Positions 22,200-32,342 of a DNA stretch of 64,000 bases are shown here, piece after piece. Each line of letters begins with the position of its first letter. Positions within the stretch are counted from its first letter, which is position 1. The translations under genes were made by a program, and so were the position numbers. The notes beneath the pieces are model-generated. The model did not search any database and was not told the origin of the DNA. It saw only the letters and a list, made by a program, of their open reading frames with translations. Origin of the DNA: an uncultured Dysosmobacter sp. (GTDB lineage Bacteria; Bacillota; Clostridia; Oscillospirales; Oscillospiraceae); assembly GCA_947625655.1 (NCBI GenBank), contig CANQPD010000011.1:22879-86878 (forward strand). The letters are read 5' to 3'.

Positions 22200-23255
22200 A
22201 TGAAAATCGTTGTTTTGGCGGGCGGACTGTCCACAGAGCGGGCGGTGTCGCTGGTGACGGGCTCTTCCGTGTGCCGCGCCCTGCGGGAAAACGGACACCG
22301 GGCCATTCTGGTGGACTTGTTTTTAGGGCTGGAAGAGGTCCCGGAGGACCTGGAGACGCTGTTTGACGCGCCGGACGGCCTGTGCCCGGAGGCGAAGATC
22401 GAAACCAAGGCCCCGGATCTGGCGGCGGTCCGGGCCAGCCGGAGGGACCAGAGCGGACGGCTGTTCGGCCCCAACGTGCTGGAGCTGTGCGAAGCGGCGG
22501 ACATCGTGTTCCTGGGTCTCCACGGCCAGGACGGCGAGGACGGCCGGGTCCAGGCCACGTTCGATCTGCTGGGCATCAAGTACACCGGCGGCGGGTATCT
22601 GGCCTCCGGCCTTGCCATGGATAAGGCCATGACCAAGCGGATGATGGACGCCGCCGGCATCCCCACCCCCAAGTGGCGGCTGCTGGAGTACGGCGCGGCG
22701 GATGTGGACCGTCTGGCGGCGGAGCTGCCCATGCCCTGCGTCATCAAAACCACGACGGGCGGGTCCTCTCTGGGCGTGTTCCTGCCGGAGGACCGGGCGG
22801 CGCTGAAGGACGCGCTGATCCGGGTGCAGGGCTTCAGCGGACAGGTGCTGGCGGAGGAGCGGGTCTACGGCCGGGAGCTGACGGTGGCGGTGCTGGGCGA
22901 CCGGGCGCTGCCGGCGGTGGAGATCCTGCCGGCGGAAAAGGACTTTGACTACGCCGCCAAGTATCAGGCCGGTGGCGCGCGGGAGATCTGCCCCGCCCCC
23001 ATCACCGCCGAGGAGCAGCGGGAGGCGGGCGAGCTGGCCCTCAAGCTGCACAGGACCCTGGGACTGGAGGTCTATTCCCGGACGGATTTCATCCTGGACG
23101 GGGAGGGGCGCTTCTGGTGCCTGGAGGTCAACTCCCTGCCGGGGATGACCTCCGCCAGCCTGGTGCCCAAGGAGGCTGCCGCCATCGGCATGACCTACAA
23201 CCAGCTGTGCGAGGAGATCGTGCAGCAGTCCTACCGTTTAAAGAGAAGGGGTTGA
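22200..23255 (+). CDS. ddl: D-alanine--D-alanine ligase
   Basis: Joins two D-Ala residues for peptidoglycan precursors. The 351-residue ATP-grasp protein starts at ATG 22200 (MKIVVLAGGLSTERAVS, the family N-terminus), preceded by GAGGATAGGAT. HGQDGEDGRVQ, KYTGGGYLASGLAMDK, KTTTGGSSLGV and the metal-binding LEVNSLPGMTSASLVPKEAA are present. It is followed after four bases by murF, the next step that uses its product. Confidence 0.95.
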   Translation: MKIVVLAGGLSTERAVSLVTGSSVCRALRENGHRAILVDLFLGLEEVPEDLETLFDAPDGLCPEAKIETKAPDLAAVRASRRDQSGRLFGPNVLELCEAADIVFLGLHGQDGEDGRVQATFDLLGIKYTGGGYLASGLAMDKAMTKRMMDAAGIPTPKWRLLEYGAADVDRLAAELPMPCVIKTTTGGSSLGVFLPEDRAALKDALIRVQGFSGQVLAEERVYGRELTVAVLGDRALPAVEILPAEKDFDYAAKYQAGGAREICPAPITAEEQREAGELALKLHRTLGLEVYSRTDFILDGEGRFWCLEVNSLPGMTSASLVPKEAAAIGMTYNQLCEEIVQQSYRLKRRG

Positions 23256-23259
23256 TGAG

Positions 23260-24633
23260 ATGCTGCCCATGACCGTAAAGGAGATCGCCGCCGCCGTGGA
23301 CGGCGTGTGGTGGAATCCCCGGGAGGACGTCCCTGCCGTCTCCGCCGTGTGCACCGACAGCCGGAACATCACGTCGGGCTGTCTGTTCCTGCCCTGGGTA
23401 GGGGAGCGGTTCGACGGCCACGATTTTATCGGCGCGGCGCTGGACGCCGGGGCGGCGGGCTGCCTGTGCGCCAAGCTGCCCACAGACCTGCGGGCGGATA
23501 AATTCTACATCAAGGTGGCGGATACCCGGCTGGCCCTGCGGGCGCTGGCCGCCGCCTATCGGGATCGATTCAACATCCCCGTGGTCCAGATCACCGGCAG
23601 CGTGGGGAAGACCACCACCAAGGAGATGATCGCCGCCGTCCTGGGGACGAAGCTGCGGGTGCTGAAAACGCCGGAGAACTTCAACAACGACATCGGCACC
23701 CCCCTGACCCTGCTGGGCCTGGGGCCGGAGCATCAGGCGGCGGTCATCGAGACTGGCATGAACCACTTCGGGGAGATCGAATATCTGGGGGAGATGGTGC
23801 GGCCGGATATCGCCGTCATCTCCAACATCGGCGACGCCCACATTGAAAACCTGGGCAGCCGGGAGGGGATCTTGCGGGCGAAGTGCGAGATCTTTGCCCA
23901 TTTGAAGAAGGACGGCCTCGCGGTGCTCAACGGCGACGACGCGCTGCTGGACACGGTCCGCGAGCCCTTCCGCACGGTGCGCTGCGGACAGTCCGAACAC
24001 TGTCAGGCCCGGATCACGGAGATCGCGGACCACGGGGTGGAGGGCATCACCTGCACAGTGGTCACGGCCCGGGACACCTATGCCCTGACCGTTCCCGCCC
24101 CCGGGGCCCACATGGCCTATTCCGCGTCTATCGCCGTGGCGGTGGGCGAGGAGCTGGGATTGAGCCGGGAAGAGATCGTGCGGGGCGTGGCGGCCTATGA
24201 GCCCTCCGGGTCCCGGATGCGGGTGATCCGCCTGCCGGGGGGCCGCATCCTTCTGGACGACTGCTATAACGCCAATCCCCAGTCCGTCACCGCGGCGCTG
24301 GAGGTGCTGGCAAAGACGGAGTGCGACCGCCGGGTGGCGGTGCTGGGCGACATGGGCGAGCTGGGGGCCCTGACGGACCAGGCCCATTACAACATGGGCG
24401 CCCTGGCGGCCATGCTGGGCATCGACTTTGTGGCGGCCATCGGCACGAAAGCCGTCAAGATCGCGGACGGCGCCGCCCAGAGCGGCGGCGACGTGCTGCA
24501 TTTTTCAACCAAGGAGGAGGCCATCGGAGAGCTGCGGGAGCAGCTGGGACCGGGCACCGCCATGCTGGTGAAGGCGTCCCACGCCATGCACTTCGGCCAG
24601 CTGGTGGACCAATTGCGGGAGACGTATGATTGA
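23260..24633 (+). CDS. murF: UDP-N-acetylmuramoyl-tripeptide--D-alanyl-D-alanine ligase
   Basis: MurF adds D-Ala-D-Ala to the UDP-MurNAc tripeptide, the last cytoplasmic step of stem-peptide assembly. The 457-residue Mur ligase has the ATP-binding TGSVGKTTTKEM loop (about residues 111-122), NFNNDIGTPLTLL, ETGMNHFGEIEYL and the C-terminal LLDDCYNANPQSVTAAL segment. It overlaps the next gene by eight bases. Confidence 0.96.
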   Translation: MLPMTVKEIAAAVDGVWWNPREDVPAVSAVCTDSRNITSGCLFLPWVGERFDGHDFIGAALDAGAAGCLCAKLPTDLRADKFYIKVADTRLALRALAAAYRDRFNIPVVQITGSVGKTTTKEMIAAVLGTKLRVLKTPENFNNDIGTPLTLLGLGPEHQAAVIETGMNHFGEIEYLGEMVRPDIAVISNIGDAHIENLGSREGILRAKCEIFAHLKKDGLAVLNGDDALLDTVREPFRTVRCGQSEHCQARITEIADHGVEGITCTVVTARDTYALTVPAPGAHMAYSASIAVAVGEELGLSREEIVRGVAAYEPSGSRMRVIRLPGGRILLDDCYNANPQSVTAALEVLAKTECDRRVAVLGDMGELGALTDQAHYNMGALAAMLGIDFVAAIGTKAVKIADGAAQSGGDVLHFSTKEEAIGELREQLGPGTAMLVKASHAMHFGQLVDQLRETYD

Positions 24634-26527
24634 GATACAGGTAAACGGCCTGGTCAAATCCTTTGAGGTGGGGCACAACGTGTTGGACGGCCTCACCTTT
24701 CAGGTCGACCAGGGCGAGCGGGTGGGACTGCTGGGCCGCAACGGCGCGGGCAAGACCACGCTCTTTAAGATACTGACCGGGGAGATCGGCTATGACGAGG
24801 GCCAGGTCACTGTGGGCCAGGGCCGCCGGGTGGGGCTGATCTCCCAGATCCCGGTGTACCCCGCGGGCTATACCGTGGAGGACGTGCTGCGCTCGGCCTT
24901 CGCCCGGCTGCACAGGCTGGCGGAGGAGATGGAGAGCCTGGCCGCCCGCATGGCGGAGGGGGAGACCGACCCCGCCATTTTGAAGCGCTACGGGGCGCTG
25001 AGCGAGAAGTTCGAGGTTTTCGGCGGCTACGACACCGATGTGGCGGTGAACAAGATCGCCAACGGCCTGTCCATTTCCCGGGAAATGCGCGCCCAGCTGT
25101 TCGACAGCCTGTCCGGCGGCGAGAAGACCCGGGTGAACCTGGGCCGTTTGATCCTGGAGGACACGGACATTTTGCTGCTGGACGAGCCCACCAACCACTT
25201 GGATCTCCACGCCACGGAGTGGCTGGAGGAGTATATCCGGGGCTTCCGGGGCACGGTGGTGGCCATCTCCCACGACCGTTATTTCCTGGACCGGGTGGTG
25301 ACCCGGGTCATCGAGATCCAGGACGGCAAGGCGGAATTTTACAGCGGGAACTACAGCTTTTACGCCGTGGAGAAGGAGCGCCGCTTCCAGGAGCGGATGC
25401 GCCAGTACGAAAAGGAACAGGCCAAGATCGAGCAGCTGGAAAAGGCGGCGGAGCAGCTGCGGCTGTGGGCCTTCCAGGGCATGGACAAGACCTACCGCCG
25501 GGCCATCTCCATGGAACGGCGCATCGAGCGGATGCGGACCACTTCCAAGCCCACCAAGGCCCGGAAGATGGACGCCCGCTTCTCCACCGCCGAGTTCCAC
25601 GGCGACGAGGTGCTGGGCATCCGCAATCTGGCCAAGTCCTACGGGGAAAAGCACCTGTTTGACGGCATCACCCTGAAGGTGGAGGGGGGCGAGCGCATCG
25701 CCCTCATCGGCGACAACGGCACGGGGAAGTCCACCCTCATCAAGATGATCGTGGGAGAGCTGTACCCCGACGACGGCCGGATCAAGACCGGGCCCCAGGT
25801 GCGCATGGCCTATCTGCCCCAGATCATCCACTTTGACCATCCGGACTGGAATCTGGTGGAGAACATGATGGCGGCGAAGAAGGGCCTTTCCGCCCAGTCC
25901 GCCCGCAACCGGCTGGCGGCCTATGAATTCCGGGGCGAGGACGTGCTGAAGCCCGTGTCCGTCCTCTCCGGCGGCGAGCAGAGCCGGCTGCGGCTGTGCA
26001 TGCTGATGGACGACGAGATCAACTTTTTGATCCTGGACGAGCCCACCAACCACCTGGACATCGCGTCGAGAGAGTGGATCGAGGAGGCGGTGGAGGCCTA
26101 TGACGGCACGCTGCTGTTCGTCAGCCATGACCGCTATTTCATCAACCGCTTCGCCACCCGCGTCTGGGAGCTGGCGGGGGAGACCATCACCGACTATCCC
26201 ATGGGCTTTGCCCAGTACCGCCAGGTCAAGGCCCAGGAGGAGGCGGAAAAGGCAGAGACGCCAAAGCCCGTAAAGGAAAAGACCGTGACAGAACGCCCCC
26301 AGCGGGGAAATAAGGCCCAGCAGGCCGCCCGGCGGCAGCTGACCATCTGCGAGCGGGATATCGCCAAGACCGAGGAGCGTTTGGCGGCGCTGGACGCCGA
26401 TATGGAGGCCGCCGCCTGCGACTATGAGAAGCTCAATGAGCTGATGAAAGAGAAAGAGACCGTCCAGGCGGAGCTGGACGCGCTGTATGAAAAGTGGGAG
26501 AGTTTGAGTGAAGCGGCAGAAGGCTAA
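24626..26527 (+). CDS. ABC-F family ATP-binding protein
   Basis: A soluble tandem-ATPase acting at the ribosomal E site region. The 633-residue protein has two nucleotide-binding domains: Walker A GRNGAGKTTLF (about 36-46) and GDNGTGKSTLI (about 362-372), signatures LSGGEKTRV and LSGGEQSRL, and two LLDEPTNHLD-type Walker B motifs. The inter-domain linker is charged and helical, and a C-terminal coiled coil (about 555-630) resembles YdiF/Uup types. It overlaps murF and YdcF, implying one transcript. No membrane domain. Confidence 0.93.
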   Translation: MIEIQVNGLVKSFEVGHNVLDGLTFQVDQGERVGLLGRNGAGKTTLFKILTGEIGYDEGQVTVGQGRRVGLISQIPVYPAGYTVEDVLRSAFARLHRLAEEMESLAARMAEGETDPAILKRYGALSEKFEVFGGYDTDVAVNKIANGLSISREMRAQLFDSLSGGEKTRVNLGRLILEDTDILLLDEPTNHLDLHATEWLEEYIRGFRGTVVAISHDRYFLDRVVTRVIEIQDGKAEFYSGNYSFYAVEKERRFQERMRQYEKEQAKIEQLEKAAEQLRLWAFQGMDKTYRRAISMERRIERMRTTSKPTKARKMDARFSTAEFHGDEVLGIRNLAKSYGEKHLFDGITLKVEGGERIALIGDNGTGKSTLIKMIVGELYPDDGRIKTGPQVRMAYLPQIIHFDHPDWNLVENMMAAKKGLSAQSARNRLAAYEFRGEDVLKPVSVLSGGEQSRLRLCMLMDDEINFLILDEPTNHLDIASREWIEEAVEAYDGTLLFVSHDRYFINRFATRVWELAGETITDYPMGFAQYRQVKAQEEAEKAETPKPVKEKTVTERPQRGNKAQQAARRQLTICERDIAKTEERLAALDADMEAAACDYEKLNELMKEKETVQAELDALYEKWESLSEAAEG

Positions 26528-27335
26528 AGCGCGGAAAGGGATAAAAGTCTCCAGCTACCGGGGACGGAAACGGTATCGGTATCGGGAGCCGTGTTTGACA
26601 ATCGCGGCAGTGGCCCTTCTGGCGGTGGCGGTACTGTGCCTCACCGTGCTGCCGGGCGCTCGCTTTTCCGGCTGGCTGGCCATTGCTCTGGTGGGCTTGT
26701 GCGCGCTGGTGTTTCTGCTGGGCCGCTGGGCGGAGCATTCCGATGCGGGGAAGCTGTGCCTGCGGATATTTTACGGGGTCCTGGCCGTGGGCCTGTGGCT
26801 GTTTCTGTCAGTGGAAGGCCTGCTGCTCTCCTACGGTGAGCGGGACAACACCGCCCTCCCGGTGGACGCGGTCATCGTCCTGGGGGCCGGGGTCAACGAG
26901 GAGACGCCGTCGCTGATCCTGCAAAGCCGCATCGACGCGGCGGCGGGCTATCTGGAAAAGCACCCGGATATCCCGGTGGTGCTCTCCGGCGGCCAGGGCC
27001 CGGGGGAGGACATCTCCGAGGCGGAGGCCATGTACCGGGCGCTGCGGTCCGGCGGGGAGGAGGACAGCCGGTATCTGCTGGAGGACAAGTCCACCAGCAC
27101 GGCGGAAAATTTCGCTTTTTCCAAGGCCCTTCTGCAGGAAAACGGCGTGGACACGGATACGGCGGTCATCGCCGTGGTCACCAGTGATTTTCACTGCTTC
27201 CGGGCGCATCTGATCGCCCAGCGGGAGGGGCTGACGGAAGTTGACATCCCGGCGGAGGTCCCCTGGCGGCTGCTGGAGGTCAACTATTACATCCGGGAAT
27301 TTTTCGCCCTGGGCAAGACTTTGGTATTTGATTGA
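26508..27335 (+). CDS. YdcF/ElyC-type DUF218 membrane protein
   Basis: The 275-residue protein has two to three N-terminal membrane helices (about residues 28-115) and a DUF218 domain: AVIVLGAGVNEETPSLILQSR, VVLSGGQGPGEDISEAEAM, LLEDKSTSTAENFAFSK and VTSDFHCFRAHLIAQREGL. Relatives such as ElyC and SanA affect cell-envelope precursor use. The GTG start at 26508 is inside the ABC-F gene with GGGAGAG upstream. Co-transcription with ddl-murF fits an envelope role. Confidence 0.85.
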   Translation: MKRQKAKARKGIKVSSYRGRKRYRYREPCLTIAAVALLAVAVLCLTVLPGARFSGWLAIALVGLCALVFLLGRWAEHSDAGKLCLRIFYGVLAVGLWLFLSVEGLLLSYGERDNTALPVDAVIVLGAGVNEETPSLILQSRIDAAAGYLEKHPDIPVVLSGGQGPGEDISEAEAMYRALRSGGEEDSRYLLEDKSTSTAENFAFSKALLQENGVDTDTAVIAVVTSDFHCFRAHLIAQREGLTEVDIPAEVPWRLLEVNYYIREFFALGKTLVFD

Positions 27336-27346
27336 GGTATCAGGAT

Positions 27347-27835
27347 ATGAACGATGTATTATGTATGTATTACTCCCGGACGGGCCATACCAAAAAGGCC
27401 ATGGAGGAGATCGCCCAGGCCCTGGACGCCGAACTGGTGGAATTGCAGGACGGCGTGTCTCGGGGCGGCTTTGGCGGGTGGCTCCGCTGCGGCCTGGACG
27501 CCATGCGCCGCACCACGCCGCCCATCCGGCCCTTTGAGACAAAGCGGCCGCTGAAGGAGTACCGGCTGGTCATCGTCGGCTCCCCCGTCTGGGCGGGGCG
27601 GTGCAGCTCCCCGGTCCGGGATTTTTTGAAGCGCAGCGGCAGGGAACTGCAAAACGCCGCGTATCTGGTCACCCGGGGCAGTGAGGAAAAGAGCGAGGAG
27701 GTCTTCGCGCAGATGGATCTGTATACGCCCTGCGGCCACCGGGCCGCCGGTTCCCTGCGGAGCGGCTCTGTGGGCTATGCCTTCTGGCGGGAGGAATTTC
27801 TGCGGCAGGTGCGGGACTTTTTGGGGCAGCAATAG
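27347..27835 (+). CDS. flavodoxin-family protein
   Basis: The 162-residue protein has the flavodoxin-like phosphate loop [15 protein letters not shown] at its N-terminus, a central [20 protein letters not shown] strand-loop and a short C-terminal helix, consistent with FMN binding. ATG 27347 follows GAGGT at usable spacing, eleven bases after the YdcF stop. Electron-transfer partner unknown. Confidence 0.85.
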   Translation: MNDVLCMYYSRTGHTKKAMEEIAQALDAELVELQDGVSRGGFGGWLRCGLDAMRRTTPPIRPFETKRPLKEYRLVIVGSPVWAGRCSSPVRDFLKRSGRELQNAAYLVTRGSEEKSEEVFAQMDLYTPCGHRAAGSLRSGSVGYAFWREEFLRQVRDFLGQQ

Positions 27836-27881
27836 CGGGTTCCCTTTTCATTCGATCTTATGGAAGGAAGGGACGACGCCT

Positions 27882-28949
27882 TTGTTGGATAAACTAAGAG
27901 AACTGGCCCTGCGGCACGAGGATCTGGAGGCCCAGTTGACGGACCCCGCCGTTTACGGCGACCCGGACCGGCTGCGGGCCATCAATCGGGAGCTGAAGGA
28001 GCTGGCGCCCGTTGCGGAGGCCTGGCACGCCCTGGAACAGGCGGAGCGGAGCCGGGCCGAGGCGGAGGCGCTGCTTCACGAGCCGGGCTTCCGGGAGCTG
28101 GCCCAGGAGGAGCTGTCCGCCGCCAAGGCGGAGATCCAGCGGCTCCGGGAGGAGCTGACGGTTCTGCTGCTGCCCAGGGACCCGGACGACAGCCGGGACG
28201 TGATCCTGGAGATCCGGGCGGGCACCGGCGGCGAGGAGGCCGCCCTGTTTGCCGCGTCCCTCCTGCGGATGTATACCATGTACGCCCAGGGCCGGGGCTG
28301 GAAGACGGATATCGTGAGCATGAACGAAACGGAGCTTGGCGGCGTGAAGGAGTGCAGCGTGCTGATCGAGGGAGAGGGCTCCTACGGCCGGCTGAAATTC
28401 GAGAGCGGCGTCCACCGGGTCCAGCGGGTGCCGGTGACGGAGGCCAGCGGGCGCATCCAGACCAGCGCCGCCACGGTGGCGGTGATGCGGTCGGCGGAGA
28501 GCGTGGAGGTGGAGCTGAATCCGGCGGACATCGAGATGCAGGTCTACCGCTCCAGCGGCGCGGGAGGCCAGCATGTCAACAAGACCTCCTCCGCCGTGCG
28601 GCTGATCCACAAGCCCACCGGCACAGTGGTGGAGTGCCAGCAGGAGCGCAGCCAGTTCCAGAACCGGGACAAGGCCATGCGCATCCTGGCGTCCCGGCTG
28701 TATGAGGCGGAGCGGGAGAGGACGGAGGCCGCCGCCGCCGCGGAGCGGAAAAGCCAGGTGGGCAGCGGCGACCGCAGCGAGCGCATCCGCACCTACAACT
28801 TCCCCCAGGGCCGGGTGACGGACCACCGCATCGGATTGACGCTCTATAAGATCGACGCCATCATGGACGGCAATTTGGACGAGCTGATCGACGCCCTGGT
28901 GACGGCGGACCGGGCGGAAAAGCTGAAGGGCGGGGGAGAGCAGGCGTGA
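27882..28949 (+). CDS. prfA: peptide chain release factor 1
   Basis: RF1 recognises UAA and UAG and releases the finished peptide. Two TTG codons (27882, 27885) follow GGAAGGAAGGG and are the plausible starts; the open frame upstream overlaps the flavodoxin gene. The 355-residue protein has the stop-codon tripeptide region [20 protein letters not shown] (PVT marks RF1 rather than RF2) and the catalytic [18 protein letters not shown] with GGQ. Its TGA overlaps the GTG of the next gene. Confidence 0.95.
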   Translation: MLDKLRELALRHEDLEAQLTDPAVYGDPDRLRAINRELKELAPVAEAWHALEQAERSRAEAEALLHEPGFRELAQEELSAAKAEIQRLREELTVLLLPRDPDDSRDVILEIRAGTGGEEAALFAASLLRMYTMYAQGRGWKTDIVSMNETELGGVKECSVLIEGEGSYGRLKFESGVHRVQRVPVTEASGRIQTSAATVAVMRSAESVEVELNPADIEMQVYRSSGAGGQHVNKTSSAVRLIHKPTGTVVECQQERSQFQNRDKAMRILASRLYEAERERTEAAAAAERKSQVGSGDRSERIRTYNFPQGRVTDHRIGLTLYKIDAIMDGNLDELIDALVTADRAEKLKGGGEQA

Positions 28950-29212
28950 GACGGCGGCTTTTACTGGCAGGCTGCGCGCTGGCCTGGGGGCTGACGGCCC
29001 TTTTCGGCGCGGCGGAGTTGTTTTTCATCTGCCGCTGGGTGTATGATGGGAGCTGTGCGGCGGGGAATCTGCGCGCGGCGGAGGACGTGGGGACGGCGGG
29101 CTTTTTGGCAATGATGCTGCTGCCCCTGTTCCTGCTGGCGCTGTGGTGCGCGGCCTGTGGAACGATTTCGTATCAAAAACGCGGCGGGCGGACGCCCGGT
29201 GAAAAGAGATAG
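28946..29212 (+). CDS. small membrane protein, unknown
   Basis: An 88-residue product starting with GTG in a GTGA overlap with prfA. Two membrane helices (about residues 5-28 and 50-72) flank a short outside loop with two cysteines; the tail is basic. The overlap implies coupling to prfA translation. No family recognised. Confidence 0.6.
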   Translation: MRRRLLLAGCALAWGLTALFGAAELFFICRWVYDGSCAAGNLRAAEDVGTAGFLAMMLLPLFLLALWCAACGTISYQKRGGRTPGEKR

Positions 29213-29223
29213 AGGCGAACGAT

Positions 29224-30894
29224 ATGCAGACGATTTATTATGACCTGCGGGACACCAAGGGGCAGCAGAAGGAGATCGAGGAGAAGATCTCCGCCGCCGC
29301 CAAGATCCTGCGGGAGGGGGGCCTTGTGGCCATCCCCACGGAGACAGTGTACGGCCTGGGGGCCAACGGCCTGGACGCCAAAGCGGTGCGCCGCATCTTT
29401 GAGGCCAAGGGGCGGCCCCAGGACAACCCCCTGATCCTCCACGTCACGGGGCCCCAGTGGCTGCCCCGGTACTGCCGGGACATCCCGCCCATGGCCTATG
29501 TGCTGGCCCGGAAGTTCTGGCCCGGCCCGCTGACCATGATCTTAAAGCGCCGTGACGTGGTGCCTGACGAGACCACGGCGGGGCTGGACACCGTGGGCGT
29601 CCGCTGCCCCAATCACCCCGTGACCCTGGCCATCATCCGGGAGGCGGGGGTGCCCATCGCGGCGCCCAGCGCCAACACCTCCGGCCGGCCCAGCTGCACC
29701 ACGGCCCAGTCGGTCATGGAGGACATGAGCGACAAGATCGAGGGCGTGGTGGACGGCGGCCCCTGCGCGGTGGGCGTGGAGTCCACCATCCTGGACCTGA
29801 CCTGCGACCCGCCCCGGCTGCTGCGCCCCGGCGGGCTGCCGGTGGAGGCGCTGGAGCAGCTGATCGGCCCCATCGCGGTGGACAAGGCGGTCACCGGCGT
29901 CCTTCCGGAGGGGGAAAAGCCCCGGGCCCCCGGCATGAAATACCGCCACTACGCCCCCAAGGCCCCCGTTACCGTGGTCACCGGCGCGCCGGAGGCCTCC
30001 GCACGGGAGATCCAGCGGCGGGTGGGACCCGGTTCCGGCGTCATCTGCTTTGACGAGTACGCCGGGCTGTTTTCGGAGCAGGTGGTTCACAGCCTGGGGC
30101 CCAGCGCCGACAAGCAGATCCAGGCCCAGCGGGTGTTCGATGCCCTGCGGACCTTTGACGGCAGCCCCGTGACGGAGATCTATGCCCAGTGCCCGGACAG
30201 CCGGGGGCTGGGGCTGGCGGTGGGCAACCGCCTGAAAAAGGCCGCCGGCTTCCACATCATTGAGGCGGACAGCCTGCGGATCATCCTGGGCATCACCGGC
30301 TGCACCGGCGCGGGCAAGACCAGCGCGCTGGAAGCCATCCGGGATCTGGGGGGCACCATCATCGACTGCGACGCGGTGTACCATGAGATGCTGGATGAGA
30401 ACCAGGAGCTGCGGAACGCCATCAACGCCAGTTTTCCCGGCGTGTTCGGCGCCGACGGCAGGCTGGACCGGAAAAAGCTGGGGCAGGAGGTCTTTGCCAA
30501 AAAGGACCGGCTGGCAAGGCTGAACGGCATCGTGTTCCGCTTTTTGATCCCGGAGATCGAGCGCCGTGTGGAGAATACCGGGGACGGCCTTTACGCCATC
30601 GACGCCATCAACCTGCTGGAGAGCGGGCTGGACCGGCTGTGCGACCGCACCATCGCGGTGACGGCCCCGGTGGAGCTGCGGGTCCGGCGCATCATGGCCC
30701 GGGACAACATCACGGAGCAGTACGCCCGCCTCCGCATCTCCGCCCAGAGACCGGATGAGTATTACCGGAGCAAGTGCGACTGCGAGCTGGGCAACAGCCT
30801 GGAGAGCCCCGAGGAGTTCCGGGAGGAGGCCAGGAAGTTTTTCGTCCGTCTGCTGGAGACCATCAAGGAGGAGAAGCGGCACGGAGCCCGGTGA
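29224..30894 (+). CDS. fusion: threonylcarbamoyl-AMP synthase (TsaC/Sua5) + dephospho-CoA kinase (CoaE)
   Basis: The 556-residue protein joins two enzymes. Residues about 1-345 are a full Sua5-type threonylcarbamoyl-AMP synthase for tRNA t6A: GLVAIPTETVYGLGANG, KGRPQDNPLILHV, PSANTSGRPSCTT and the APGMKYRHYAPKAPV linker into the Sua5 domain. Residues about 352-556 are CoaE, the last step of coenzyme A synthesis: GITGCTGAGKTSALEAIRDL (Walker A), IIDCDAVYHEML, and a lid region with RIMARDNITEQYARLRISAQ. The frame is continuous, so this is not two overlapping genes. Confidence 0.93.
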   Translation: MQTIYYDLRDTKGQQKEIEEKISAAAKILREGGLVAIPTETVYGLGANGLDAKAVRRIFEAKGRPQDNPLILHVTGPQWLPRYCRDIPPMAYVLARKFWPGPLTMILKRRDVVPDETTAGLDTVGVRCPNHPVTLAIIREAGVPIAAPSANTSGRPSCTTAQSVMEDMSDKIEGVVDGGPCAVGVESTILDLTCDPPRLLRPGGLPVEALEQLIGPIAVDKAVTGVLPEGEKPRAPGMKYRHYAPKAPVTVVTGAPEASAREIQRRVGPGSGVICFDEYAGLFSEQVVHSLGPSADKQIQAQRVFDALRTFDGSPVTEIYAQCPDSRGLGLAVGNRLKKAAGFHIIEADSLRIILGITGCTGAGKTSALEAIRDLGGTIIDCDAVYHEMLDENQELRNAINASFPGVFGADGRLDRKKLGQEVFAKKDRLARLNGIVFRFLIPEIERRVENTGDGLYAIDAINLLESGLDRLCDRTIAVTAPVELRVRRIMARDNITEQYARLRISAQRPDEYYRSKCDCELGNSLESPEEFREEARKFFVRLLETIKEEKRHGAR

Positions 30895-30930
30895 GGGCCC
30901 CGGGACGGCCGAGAAAAGGAGGAAACACAC

Positions 30931-32337
30931 ATGGAGAAGTCTGAGATCAAGGAACTGAAGGAAAAGCTGTTCTCCACCCAAAAGAACGGCTATGACAAGA
31001 TCGGCAAAGAGGAACTGGCGGACATGGAGGGTTACTGCGCCGGCTATATGGCCTTTCTGGACGCTGGCAAGACCGAGCGCCTGTGCGCCGCTGAAGCCGT
31101 CCGCCTGGCGGAGGAGAAGGGCTACCGGCCCTATACCCGGGGCATGGAGGTGAAGCCGGGGGACAGGCTGTACGTCTGCAACCGGGGCAAGGCGGTCATG
31201 CTGGCCCACATCGGGCAGAAGAGCCTGGGCGAGGGCGCGCAGATCACCGCCGCCCACATCGACTCCCCCCGGCTGGACCTGAAGCCCAACCCCCTGTACG
31301 AGGACAGTGAGCTGGCCTTTTTCAAGACCCACTATTACGGAGGCATCCGCAAGTACCAGTGGGTGACCATCCCCCTGGAGCTCCACGGCGTGGCGGCTTT
31401 GAAGGACGGGACCAGCGTCACGGTGAACATCGGTGCCGACCCCGGAGATCCCAGGCTGGTCATCACCGACCTGCTGCCCCATCTGGGGGCGGAGCAGAGC
31501 AAGAAGCCCCTGGCCAGTGCCATCCCCGGCGAGACGCTGAACCTGCTGCTGGGCAGCCGCCCCATCGGGGACGAGGAGGACACCGGCCGAGTGAAGCTGG
31601 CGGTGATGAAGCTGCTGAACGAGAAGTACGGCATCACCGAGGACGATTTCACATCTGCCGAGCTGGAGGCCGTCCCGGCGGTGAACGCCACGGACATCGG
31701 CCTGGACCGCAGCATGATCGGCGCCTACGGCCACGACGACCGGGTGTGCGCCTATGCCGCCCTGAAGGCCCTGCTGGACCTGGAGGAGACCCCCGCCAAG
31801 ACCGCCGTCTGCGTCCTGGCGGACAAGGAGGAGATCGGCTCCGACGGCGTGACGGGCATGCAGTCCGCTGCCTTCGACACCTTTATGGAGGACCTGTGCG
31901 CCGCCCAGGATGTCCCCGTCCGGGCGTGCTTTGAGAAGTCCTTCTGCCTCAGCGCCGACGTGACGGCGGCCTATGACCCCGACTACGCGGACGTGTATGA
32001 GAAGCGGAACGCCGCCTATCTCAACTACGGCATCGGCCTTTGCAAGTACACCGGCGCCCGGGGCAAGTCCGGGGCCTCCGACGCCGACGCGGAGACGGTG
32101 GCCTATGTCCGGCGGCTGTTCGACGACGCGGGCGTTGTCTGGCAGATCGCGGAGCTGGGCAAGGTGGACGCCGGCGGCGGCGGCACCGTGGCCATGTATA
32201 TGGCGAACCGGAACATCACCACCCTGGACGCCGGCGTGCCGGTTCTCAGCATGCACTCCCCCTTCGAGACCGTGGCGAAGCTGGACTGCTGGGAGACCTA
32301 CAAGGGTATGAAGGCCGTCTACAGGGCGGAAAAATAA
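30931..32337 (+). CDS. M18-family metalloaminopeptidase
   Basis: The 468-residue protein matches M18 zinc aminopeptidases that trim N-terminal residues from peptides. Metal-ligand regions are visible: ITAAHIDSPRLDLKPNPL (His and Asp), LADKEEIGSDGVTGMQS (Glu pair), and the C-terminal VLSMHSPFETVAKLD (His). KAGGGG-like turn sequence GKVDAGGGGTVAMYMANRN precedes it. ATG 30931 follows AAAAGGAGG. It is followed by a repeat element. Confidence 0.9.
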   Translation: MEKSEIKELKEKLFSTQKNGYDKIGKEELADMEGYCAGYMAFLDAGKTERLCAAEAVRLAEEKGYRPYTRGMEVKPGDRLYVCNRGKAVMLAHIGQKSLGEGAQITAAHIDSPRLDLKPNPLYEDSELAFFKTHYYGGIRKYQWVTIPLELHGVAALKDGTSVTVNIGADPGDPRLVITDLLPHLGAEQSKKPLASAIPGETLNLLLGSRPIGDEEDTGRVKLAVMKLLNEKYGITEDDFTSAELEAVPAVNATDIGLDRSMIGAYGHDDRVCAYAALKALLDLEETPAKTAVCVLADKEEIGSDGVTGMQSAAFDTFMEDLCAAQDVPVRACFEKSFCLSADVTAAYDPDYADVYEKRNAAYLNYGIGLCKYTGARGKSGASDADAETVAYVRRLFDDAGVVWQIAELGKVDAGGGGTVAMYMANRNITTLDAGVPVLSMHSPFETVAKLDCWETYKGMKAVYRAEK

Positions 32338-32342
32338 TCAGT

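Noticed and set aside
29542..32256. 904-codon minus-strand frame opposite the TsaC-CoaE and M18 genes
   Set aside because: It crosses two well-supported genes and shows no family signature.
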